This document shows positions 10,501 through 22,500 of a stretch of 64,000 nt of DNA, piece after piece; the stretch's first letter is position 1, and every line of letters starts with the position of its first letter. Position numbers and translations under genes: made by a program. The notes beneath the pieces were generated by a model. The model had not been told where the DNA came from and did not search any database. It saw nothing but the letters and a program-made list of their open reading frames with translations. Source of the stretch: Takakia lepidozioides (Eukaryota > Streptophyta > Takakiopsida > Takakiales > Takakiaceae); NCBI GenBank assembly GCA_030704615.1, contig CM060731.1, forward strand, positions 89,630,756 to 89,694,755, given 5' to 3'.

Positions 10501-13500
10501 TCTGTCTTTGCATACCATGTATGCAGTAGTAGCAGATAGTGGAAGGCACAAAACCCTAATTCCACTTTGGCATAAGAAAGGATAATCCAGAATAGACTAT
10601 CAAATTTCTCCTAAGAGAAATATAAGAAACAGATATGTGCTGCTTTCATAAGAGAGAGAGATTGTACTCATAAGACGTTGTTTGCCGTAGCCTTGTGGCC
10701 ATTGACCCCTCGCCCAGTTTGAGCGGGAACAAAAGGGACAGAACCTACCTCTGTCAGGGGCTGACGTTGGTAGTAAGACTTACCTCCATATATAGAACTA
10801 ATCCGGGTTTTCCAGATATCCTCTAGAAATCCCTTCACACAAGCATCAATCTGCTGTGTGTGATTTGCCCAAAAACTAGGCCTCAGGAGGGCCTGGGCTT
10901 TTGGCTCAGCCTCGAGACTTTCAAAGTTGGTAAACAGGGGTACAGGCACAATACCCTTAATAGATTTGAAGAGAGCGTCTCTTTGGTGAGAGAACCCCGG
11001 ACGGTGTATCAGAAAATGAATACTGTCTTCAGATTGCCCACACAACGGGCAATTGCACTCTCCCTTTCCTCTCTGCTTCTGTTTGCTGTTCAAAGGTAGG
11101 CTTCCTGCCCTGAGTTTAAATTTCAGTCTAGTACCGAGAGTGGGTAGACCCTTGAGGTCATCCAAGATGTCCTCCCCCATGTCACAGACTGGAAACAAGT
11201 TCAGGGAAGTTTTCTGCCTAACTTTCATCAGACAATCTCATGGCAACAGACATGGCTGAGGACACTACAGCCTCTAAGTCAGATTTATCCAGCAGGGTCA
11301 AGACTTGCGGATCCAGGTCCTATGTCAAAGAAGTTGGACTTCTGTCCGTTAACAGTGACACAGCTTTTGGTGTGAGCATACAAGTTGTGGACAACTCTCC
11401 ACATCTTTCCCTTGATCCCACAAGACCAGAGGCGGAACCATAGGCCATCTCTCCACACTGTGTCATAAGCCTTTTTGACATCCAGGAAAAAGACATAAGT
11501 GGGTTTCCCTTCTTTTTTCCTTCCCTGGATAATCTGGCTTAGAGTGAAGATATGATCCACACAGCCCCTGTTTCGCCGAAAGCCAGCTTGGCCTTCGTGG
11601 AAACAACCTCTAGACTCCAGATCAACCTCGAGACGAGTACTTATAACTCTGCAGAATGTCTTGCCAACAGCATTGAGGAGCGTGATGCCACGGTAGTTCC
11701 CCGGTTCTTCTCTGTCACCCTTCTTGTATAGATTGACAATGACCCCCTGTCGCCAGCGAAAGGGGAAAAGAGAGAGAGAGAGAGAGAGATAGAGAGATTG
11801 TGCTGCGCTGAAGACATGGTACGTGTGGCAGAGCTGCTGGCGCCTGTGCCTTACACAACCCCTGAAGGTGGGGGAGGGGACGATGAACCTCTCCTAGTGG
11901 AGCCCAACAGCTTGCTTGGCCTATTTCTGCGCCGCTGTATCCTCTCATTCAATCTTCTGTCATTTGAGGTAACAGCGAAAATCCATTTGTCGGGTTCAGA
12001 CTTGTACTCTCCAATTGCTTGGGGTTTGGTCTGCCAAAGGTTTTACTGTTAGTACCAAAATCAGCATGTTTTCTGCAAACAAACTAGGTAGCACCTTTTG
12101 CTGTGATGTTAAGTCAATCACAAGAAAGCAAATTCTCAGGCTGTAGGATGCAGATTTTCCCAATTTATTCTTGCTGGCCGGTGTAGAAGTAGTTTTGTCA
12201 TTTATGAGGAAGTCCTTTGAACCACACCACTTACAGCACACTTTTATGTCACATCTGATATGCCCTAAGTCAAACTGGTATGCCAATGCTACTTGTGGAT
12301 ATTCTGTGTTTTTCATCTCTCAGAAAATCAGTTCTGCATTCTCTTCCCTAATATTTAATTGACATACCATAGAGCTGTCATGTTTAGCGGTGGTATTGTC
12401 CCCTCGTATGTCCCATGTCACCTTCATGTGTGAGACCAACTGGAGTAAAAGCTCAATGGGGAAGTGGAGGTGGTTGGTTAACAGAGCTATGGAAGTTCCA
12501 TCATCCAAATAGGGGGCTGATACTCCAAAGGTTCAGTAACTGCGACAGCATTTCCTGATGGGCAAAGCATTAATACAGATACAACTGTCTCCCTTTTCTG
12601 CTTTGGAGTCAGGAGACTGCCTTGTTTTAGTGGAGATTGGAGACATGATCCTTTGTCTATTATTATGGTATAAACAGGGTACATGCAGGCTGGTGACTGA
12701 GCTGGATGCCTACCGCCGGCCAGCTCTTACCATTGCCTGTGGCATCTCCATTGACAAGGACTACTCTCTGGGAAAACTCTCTGAGGAAGATGAAGAAGGA
12801 GAAGATCTTGATGATGAGAATTTTGATGGGGGAGGTTTGCTTTCAGAGCGGCAGTCAAGTGGGGTTGCTGCTGGTATCAGTGGGACAAATGCTTTTCATC
12901 GTGTGTTTGGTGAGTCACTCTGGAGTGTGGCCGTTGCGTTGTAAGTTGGTAGTATCTCCTCTGCCTCGGACTTGCAAACATCTAGATAGAGGGATACATT
13001 ACCAAGCTCCCTTGGTTCAATTTTACTGACTTTAGTTTCACCTGTCTCTCTGTATGTTATAAAGTTTCACCTTTCTTTTTTTCTCTCTGTTTCTCTCTCT
13101 CAGGGTAATGTTCCTTCCAATGTGGGGGCGTCTATGGCCACAGGCTACTGCAAACAACGTCTTATGAGTATGTTCTTTCAGGCTAATCTAGGTTTTTATC
13201 TTTTAGTAACTTCAAATTTTCAGCAGGGAGGCACACACAGGAGTTACATGAGCTCACAGACTCTGGCCGGCCTGGGGGTGGCGGTGTGAGGGATGGGGGC
13301 TTTGCCTTCGCGTTTGGTGATGCAGCCAGCCGAGGGGAGAGTGCTACCAAATCAAACTTTCTGCGGACTGCTGGTCAAGTAGAGGGATATTTGAAGGAGC
13401 AAGCGTGCCTCATTGAAAAGTAAGCTAGTTTTACTTTGGAGTGTATTGTAATTTTGTGGTTCTATTTGTTTAAACAGGCCTGCGAGTCACGGTGGGGTTC

Positions 13501-16500
13501 AGTGATTTCTAGGTGTAGATCTGTTCTATGCTTGAATGGTCTCAATCTCTCTTTTTCTTTAAAGGGCAGGATTTTCGAATACATTGGATGTTGTCTATAT
13601 CATGCCTTCCATAGACATACTATGTGTTTTAAGCTTATCTTAGCTCACTAAAGTTGGGTTGGTTCTGAACCAGAGGACTTTTCATGTAGGATACTTCGTC
13701 TTTCGAACACTTATAGTTACTCGTATGATTATATGAGTGACTATGTCATGCTTTGCATAAATGTATGAAATGCATGGCAAACTTCACTACTACTTCGTTG
13801 TCTAAGTTCTGAATGTCTGAGAAGACAGATTTTCCCTTTGTTTAGAATATGATGTCCCTTTCACCTCATAGCCACTTGTATGGCTTTGATACAGGGAAGT
13901 GGGCCGGATGCCTACATCGCAACTTGATGAGAACTTGGATAATCTTGAAAAGCTTGCTCCAGATATGCCTCGGGTACATTTAACACTCTTAACTTTTTGC
14001 TTCTTTTGTACAACCCATCCAAATGTTGGGTTGTTCAGTGGCCTGAGAGAGGTGTTTCTGATCACAAAATAGACTGCCACAGCAATTGAGAGAAGGCTGA
14101 ACGCAACAAGAGGTCAATATGTAGTACTTGAGAAAGGAGGAAGACAGAAATTTTAACATGTCCACAGGGGGCTGCCAGAGCCGTTCGACAAGTACAATAA
14201 TGAGTACCCCACTTCATTAGTCACCCAAGGATGAAGTGCATCATGACACGTCAGCCCCCAAAAGCTGAAGGCCTTTGCCAATGACTGGAAGTCTTTTAAG
14301 AGAAGGGACTTTGAGGTGAAAAAAGAAACAAACAAATAAACAAACTTGCAATGTCCATAGGCATCCCAAGGGCCCATGCGACAGAGGAGACAAACTAGAA
14401 AACTACATCAAAGAACGCAAAATGTTGCCTTGAGACGAAGTGCCTCTTGCAGGTAAGTTGCTAAGCACTAATGGTCCTCAAACTTTAACGGAAGATCTCT
14501 AAAGCGACTCAAGTATCGACCCCCTGATCTCATAGCATGTTGGACAGGAGAAACAGAAATGAGACCGTCTCTACTTCTTGGGTAAGCACGTGCCCAAGAG
14601 AAGAAAAAAGAGAGGGACTCCATAACGTCCACAGAAGGGCATGAAGACCATGGGGCAAAGGTAGAATGAACCAATAACTACTTCAGGATACATCAAGTGT
14701 CACCAAGACAAAGGAAGCAGGAAGAAAGATGTACTTATAGGCTATGATTGCTAAATGTTGTGGCCAGGAAGTTCGATGGAATTTGGGCACAGAAGACAAG
14801 TTGTGGGTTTTTCTTTTGGATGGGAAGAGAGACAAGACAGTAAACAGAAAGGATTTTTGACAATTTGAATGGTGGGTTGAGAAGGCACACTATCTGCGTT
14901 ATCTCAATTACCTGCACAATGTGGATTATCCTGCAGCCATGGACAGCCTTCACCGCTACTTCGATTACAGGTCAGTGATTCTATCACTGCCATGCAAGAG
15001 TTATGAAAGTTCTGCTGGCTTTGTGGTTTGATCCATTTCTGAAATTACCAAGAAAGGAGAACATGGTATGTGATCATGGGCTGGGCCTATGGTGTGCAGT
15101 GCTGGAAAGGGGGGAATCAATACTAGTGGTGCTTCTTCAGATGCAAGTGTGGGCAGGTTTCAAGCAGGCCTGCTCAGTCTGGGATCTATGCATGCCCACT
15201 TCGGCCACGTCACCCAAGCCTTGCAGGTGACATACCTTCTGGCTACCCTCCACATCTGCAGTGGCCATTCCATTTACATTCAATCATCGACAGGGTAAAT
15301 TCCTCCGGTCGCTGACAAGATGTGGTAACACCGGTTCTCATTCTCTGGGCCCCATAACTAGACGGACAGGGCACCTTGTTAGCAGAGAGGAGGAAGAAAG
15401 AAAGACTGAAAGATATTGGCTGCAGGGGAGGGGGGCCATGGGATGATGTAGAACAACAGTAAACGTCATTCGAAGACAAAGCTGGATGCAGTTAGGCTGC
15501 CAAGAACTTTTTGTTCTCAAAGCTGAAAGCCCGCCCATGATTAGGAGTCTCTCAAAAGAGACAGTAGTATCTGCCCTGGATCGTATGTAGGACAGGAGAA
15601 GAGGAAATGGTACTATCTTCTTGGGTGGTAGAGATAGGACAGATTTTATAGCCTCAGGGGGAAAGAGAGAGGCATACAAATTGAGCATTAGATTTGCAGC
15701 CTGATTATTTGCCTGGTGGGTGCAGGCTTTGAATGAAGCTGTCCGGATTGCGCAGCAGGTAAGGCGCTGTTACTCTCTACAGCTGCATCTCAAATGTAGC
15801 TATGGTGTATGTAAGTGTAAGATTTCACATGTGTCTTACATAGAAAACAAAGGAAGTGGAATGTTGTTGGTCTCTGTCTGGCTGTCTTGTAAGGTGCTAC
15901 CTTCTTGCATTGTCATAATTATTTTAGTGAACTGCACTCAGCTGCTTTTTGTGTTTCCAGGGAGTGCTTCTGGCAGTGGTCTGATTGAGGAAGGGCTTAT
16001 ATCAACTTTGAATTGTCTACACAAGAGACAAGCTAATACACTGCATAATTCATAGAGTCAAGGATGAAAGTAGCAAGGGAGCTAAAAAGAAAGGTGAACC
16101 TTTTACAACATTCATGGAGAGATTGGAGCCCGAGGGAGGAACCGAGTTCTTTCTCTTAGAGCACTGTCGGTCTTGCAGAACAACGATGATTCATGTCTTG
16201 CGCATGCTTTGGCGGCTTTATGCCATCTGCTGTCAGAAGTGGGGATGGCAACTGCCACCAGTGCCATAGGGGAAGCAGCTGCACTCCAAGGCATACTCAC
16301 AAACACATGTTTTGAAATGAAAGGAATGCTGGTTTGTTAATTACTAGTGAGCTTTTCTTATTGTATCTATGAAATGTAGCAGGGTAGAGGACAGTGAAGC
16401 TGATGGTGACTGCCAGATACCACTGCCACTGATAGCATGAAGGAGCTATGAGTGGACCCCTACTGCCTCTAGGGGTTAGCCTGACCAGAATCATATGACT

Positions 16501-19500
16501 GATGAGTATGGAAGTCTCGGAGTGCCCAGAGATTATCTGAAAGGTTGTGCCCATCAGTTGATGTGCTGGGGTGGCTTGTCTAAATTTATATTGGTATGGC
16601 TGAAGGTGTTACTGTTCTGTCGGACTGACTAGAAAGGGTGTTCACTGTCATGATTACAGGCCTAGACCTTGGGAATGGGCCTGCACTCGCAATCCAACAG
16701 CAGCTTCTCCTCTTGCTGAGGCGCTGCCTCCGACGGGCATTGGAGCTTAAACTCCCCCACCTAGTTGCCTTTAGTCGTCTTGCACTTGCCAAATTTGACC
16801 TGAAGGTCAGTATCTGCCCTGGCATGCCCAACCTGTATATACAAGACATGATAGTTCATGCGCAGTCTCTCTGGTACTTTCTGTATGTTCCCTGCCGGGG
16901 AGCATGGCTCTACTGAACTAGTGATGTTGCCTTGAATAGGACATTACTTGTCGAGTGCTTTGTGATTTCAACTTTTCACTTGTAGGTTTGTAAACTGTGA
17001 CCAGTTCCCCTTTCTCTGATAGTTTTGATTAGATCGAGGTAGAAATAGGCAGCTCCTTCTGCTTCATTGACATCAAATCCAATTTCTGCATCATTATAAT
17101 AAGAATACTTTTGCTGAGAATAAGCGTGTTGGGTGGCACATTCAAATCAGCATGTTCGCAGGTTGCCTGCTTCCGGTGGACTAAAAAATTCAGGTCAACT
17201 TGGCACCTCCCCACTGGATGTTTGTAAGGTACAAAGACAACTTCTAGTTTGGTCTAAGATCTGTCATAAATAACTTATTTTTAATTTCATTTCTGTTTGG
17301 AAATTCTACCAAAATATGTCAAGCTCCCTACAAGTCTGCACTGCACAGATGTCCTGAAAGCTGACAACAATAGGCCCAACGCATTAGGAATAATTCATTC
17401 ATATACTCCCGCCTGTGGCTTGGCAGACACTCCGGTTAAGTCCATACCTCCTCAGTGATTCAGTTAGCAACACTGTCTCACTCCACTCAGCAGTTTCAGC
17501 CAATTTCTCCACAGCCAATCAGCAACGAGCAAATGGCACCACTTCAGCACCTTTTACGGCACCACCTCTCACAATGTCGGGAAGCATGAGTGGTGGAGGT
17601 GGAGCATCGACCATGAGTGGTCGGCTGGGCCCTATGCCTGACTCCGTTCTGAAACTTGCAGGGACCTCACACTTACTTCGAGCAGGTTCTTGGGAGCTCT
17701 ATGGCAGGTCAGTTGGAGCTTGAAAGTGTTACGGAAATTGCCCTTGGTTTTGTACCATTAATGAGTTAGATTGGGCTCTCAGGAATTGGCAAGGACTCAG
17801 GATCTTCACCTGATGGAAGGATTGGTATTGAATGACTGTGGCAGTGCTCCATTGGTACGAGTGAGTGCATTGGTGCATGCGACTTGTTATGCTGATGTGG
17901 CAAGGTGAGCTGGCATTTAGCCCAATGGTTTTCCTGCAGTTAGTATTAAGAACTCTTTTTATCTCCTGTGCACATGTTGATCATTTTTCAAATATGGAGG
18001 AATGGTCTTGGCATTGTAAGCTACCTGCAAGAAAAGCCAGATATCGGTTAACTAATCTAAGGTTTGTGCAATTTATATAGAGAGATTGTACTCATAAGAC
18101 GTTGTTTGCCGTAGCCTTGTGGCCATTGACCCCGCGCCCAGTTTGAGCGGGAACAAAAGGGACAGAACCTACCTCTGTCAGGGGCTGACGTTGGTAGTAA
18201 GACTTACCTCCATATAAAGAACTAATCCGGGTTTTCCAGATATCCTCTAGAAATCCCTTCACACAAGCATCAATCTGCTGTGTGTGATTTGCCCAAAAAC
18301 TAGGCCTCAGGAGGGCCTGGGCTTTTGGCTCAGCCTCGAGACTTTCAAAGTTGGTAAACAGGGGTACAGGCACAATTCCCTTAATAGATTTGAAGAGAGC
18401 GTCTCTTTGGTGAGAGAACCCCGGACAGTGTATCAGAAAATGAATACTGTCTTCAGATTGCCCACACAACGGGCAATTGCACTCTCCCTTTCCTCTCTGC
18501 TTCTGTTTGCTGTTCAAAGGTAGGCTTCCTGCCCTGAGTTTAAATTTCAGTCTAGCGCCGAGAGTGGGTAGACCCTTGAGGTCATCCAAGATGTCCTCCC
18601 CCATGTCACAGACTGGAAACAAGTTCAGGGAAGTTTTCTGCCTAACTTCATTTTCATCAGACAATCTCATGGCAACAGACATGGCTGAGGACACTACAGC
18701 CTCTAAGTCAGATTTATCCAGCAGGGTCAAGACTAGCGGATGCAGGTCCAGGTCCTTGAGAATCTCTTCTACTCTCTTCTGCCAGGACTTAGCCTGTTTG
18801 ACAGGGCGGTCCTGTTTCCAAGATATAGAGTCGATTAACTTAGGATATCTGGTGTTGGGCATATGTTGCAGCTGACCCCACCATCTGACCTTGAATTCAT
18901 CTCGTCGGGAGTTTAAGGACGGAATGCCAAACTCACCCCGAACAGCCACATTGGCTGTTTTGGAGCATGCTGACATACACTCCTTAAGCACCCCCACTTG
19001 AATGGATTCTAGAGACTTAGCCTGGTTGGAGTTATCAACCCATATAGCAGATCTGTACTCCAAGGCAGGTCTAATAACGCGACAAAGCATGGTTTTCTTA
19101 ACCTCAGAGTCGACCCCTCTGCAGTGGAAAAATTTAGTGAGCCCCAGAGCTTTGCCCTTGCCAGTTTGAACAACTTTCCGGATATGTGCATCCCAATTAC
19201 AATTGGAGGAGAACTCAACGCCCAGGTAAGTGTAGGAAGGGAGGACCGGGATCTCTGGCTACCCCACTGCCACTTAAGATCACTTCCTCCCTCTCCTCTG
19301 TCGTTGAATGCTACCACTGCACATTTGCTGACATTAGCCTCTAGCCCCAAAGATCACAGTATCTCTTTGCGCAATCAATCAACTCCTGGAGATTGGTTGG
19401 AGTCTCCCCTATGCCTGCGAAGTCATCCGCAAACATAAGGGCTGGTATGGTGGTATCAACCACCCGTAACCCAAATCCCTCACTTTCCACATCCTCGAGG

Positions 19501-22500
19501 AGTTGATTGATGAAAACATTGAAGAGCAGAGGGGAGAGAGTACATCCTTGAGCTACACCTTGGTCTATGTCAAAGAAGATGGACTTCTGTCCGTTAACAG
19601 TGACACAGCTTTTCGTGTGAGCATACAAGTTGTGGACAACTCTCCACATCTTTCCCTTGATCCCACAAGACCAGAGGTGGAACCATAGGCCATCTCTCCA
19701 CACTGTGTCATAAGCCTTTTTGACATCCAGGAAAAAGACATAAGTGGGTTTCCCTTCTTTTTTCCTTCCCTGGATAATCTGGCTTAGAGTGAAGATATGA
19801 TCCACACAGCCCCTGTTTCGCCGAAAGCCAGCTTGGCCTTCGTGGAAACAACCTCTAGACTCCAGATCAACCTCGAGACGAGTACTTATAACTCTGCAGA
19901 ATGTCTTGCCAACAGCATTGAGGAGCGTGATGCCACGGTAGTTCCCCGGTTCTTCTCTGTCACCCTTCTTGTATAGATTGACAATGACCCCCTGTCGCCA
20001 GCGAAAGGGGATCATTTCAGTCTTCCAGATAAGGTTAAAGAGGAGAACTAGGGCCTCTATCATGGGATCGCCACCGTGCTTGATAAGCTCGTTGACAATA
20101 CCATCAGGTCCACCAGCTTTATATCCATTTAAATGTTCAATTGCTTCCACAATCTCAGAACTAATGGGAGCATTATAAGCCATTGAATATACTCCAGTTC
20201 ATCAGGGCTGTTTTGAATCATAGGGACAGTTTTTCCAACTGTGTCCCTCCATTCAGCAGAAGACCCCTCACTGTTAGACCTAGAAGTTCTGCCAAGGATA
20301 CTGTAGTGAGTTTCAAAGGTTTTGACAATGTCAACCGATGAAGTCACCACTGCACCTTTAGTAGTCTTCAGCGCTTGTGCTGACCGTTTTTCGGCTTGTA
20401 CAAATGTTGAAGGGCCAACCAGAATTTCTTGTCATTACCACCATGGTGGTTTGAGTTAATTTCACTGTATAACTTGTCCAGTATACTTTCTTCTGAGACC
20501 TAACAAGCTGATTGATATCTTTACGGAGCTGGTAGTACCTCGCCCACAATTCTCTGTTGGTTTCCAAATTGCAGCACTCTTTATAGAGGGCTCGTCTCTC
20601 AGCTATCTTGAGTTTAATCTCATTAGTCCACCAATTAACTGCTCTACCGCAGACAATTAGTTTCCTCCCAATGATCTTGTCAGCCACGGAGGAAACGAAA
20701 CTCTCCCAAGAGTCCACTGCTCTTTCGACTTCATTTCTTGCGTTAACAGAGCGTGACTGAAGTTCTTGGAGCGATTGGACAAAATGAGGGAGAGCCTCTT
20801 GCAAGGCCTGGACGTACTCAGCCTTGACCTCCTCATTGTGGAATTTTTCTATGCGCCACTTCCGAATCGAACGTTTCACAGATCTCTTGGTGGTGGGAAA
20901 ACACCTTTTGATCTCAGTCCAAACCAGGAAGTGGTCAGAGGTACCAATATCAGTTCTGTCGATCAACACATTGGCACACTGGGGGAACAAAATTTTGTCC
21001 ACTATGATATAGTCCACAATGGACGTTCCCCAGTTTGGGATTTCTCACGAGTCCACTGCACTTGGTCACCTCTTGTCCTGTTATTCAAGGTCAAAAGCTG
21101 AAGCTCTTCTAGACAGTTAATTAACCGTCTGCCATTAGAATTCAGCTCGTCCTCACCAAAAGGTCCAATGATATCATCCTGATGGATCCCTTTGCCCACC
21201 CGGGCATTGAAGTCCCCCAATAGTACCACCTGACCTCTGGCAAGGAACGAAGCACAGTCCAGCTTTACATCTTCGAAGGCCTTGTCTGCGTCAGCACTAA
21301 GGGTCCCCTCTGTGGGCATGTAAACACAACCAACAAAGAGGTCCTTTGTACTCATGTCGCCCTTCAAATTCAGTTTTAGCCAGATACTATGCTCGTACCT
21401 CAAACCCTTGTTGATAATTTCACAAATGTCAAACAAGAAATCACGGACAAAGAATCCGACCCCTTTTTTACCGCGTTTGGCAGAGGCTGCCTTGAGAGTA
21501 CACATCTTACCTGCCCATTTATAACCAATGACATCTCCAACCAGTTTATCCGACGTTTCCCATGTTTCTTGCCCAGCACAGATATGAATATCATTAGTCT
21601 GAAGGACTTGTCCCACTTCAAGTTGTTTCCTTTGGTTGGTCAACCCTGAGAAGTTGAAAGTGGCCAGCCGCAAGCCAGCCCTTTGCGTGTGAATTGTTTG
21701 TCGTCTAGGTAGCTTGTGATTGCTCCTGGACGGCCAACCGTTCTGCAAAGGGGGGACAGTTACCCCATGTGTAGATTTTGCTCGTCTTGTGTAAACTTTG
21801 AGAATTGGTAAACCATTCAGGGTACCAAATCTTTCAGTTACACGACGCTCAGGCTCCGCACACATAGGGGCAGATTGTCCGTCAGACTGCTTGGGGACAA
21901 TTACCCCGTGTATAGATTTTGCTCGTCTTGTGTAGACTTTGAGGATTGGTAAACCATTTAGAGTACCAAATCCTTCAGTTACACGACGTTCAGGCTCTGC
22001 ACACTTAGGGACAGATTGTCCATCTGACGGCTTGGGGACAATTACCCCGTGTATAGAATTTGTTCGTCTTGTGTAAACCTTGAGGATTGGCAAACCATTC
22101 AGAGTACCAAATCCTTCAGATTCAGGACGTTCAGGTTCCGTACACTTAGGGGCAACTTGTCCTTCTGGCTGTTTGGATTCAACCTCATCCAGAGCATCAA
22201 ACCGATTAGAAACTCTCAAGTTGAAGTTGTTGCCCTTGGTTGTCTTCCTAGAGCGCCCCATTGAATCACCAATGTCTAAGACCGCTCTCCAGCCAGTCAA
22301 GGGACAAACTTCTTTGAGATTGAATTGATGCGGGACTCTTTTAGAAGCACTTTTGGTCATTGCAACCTTCAACGTACCCCTGTTATCAAGTCTCGAGATG
22401 GTACCATTAGCCATGAAATCCAAGCCTAAGCTAGAGCATGTAGTTTTAAAGGACACATCGTCCATCCTGGGATTCACCCCAAAAACTACACATGAAGCCC

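Noticed and set aside
18284-18875. Plus-strand open frames of 79 and 132 codons
   Set aside because: They are antisense shadows of the LINE ORF; nearly the same frames appear at the other LINE copy at 10860-11259.
21400-21649. Second open frame on the plus strand of the LINE endonuclease
   Set aside because: No homology and wrong strand; a shadow of the endonuclease coding sequence.
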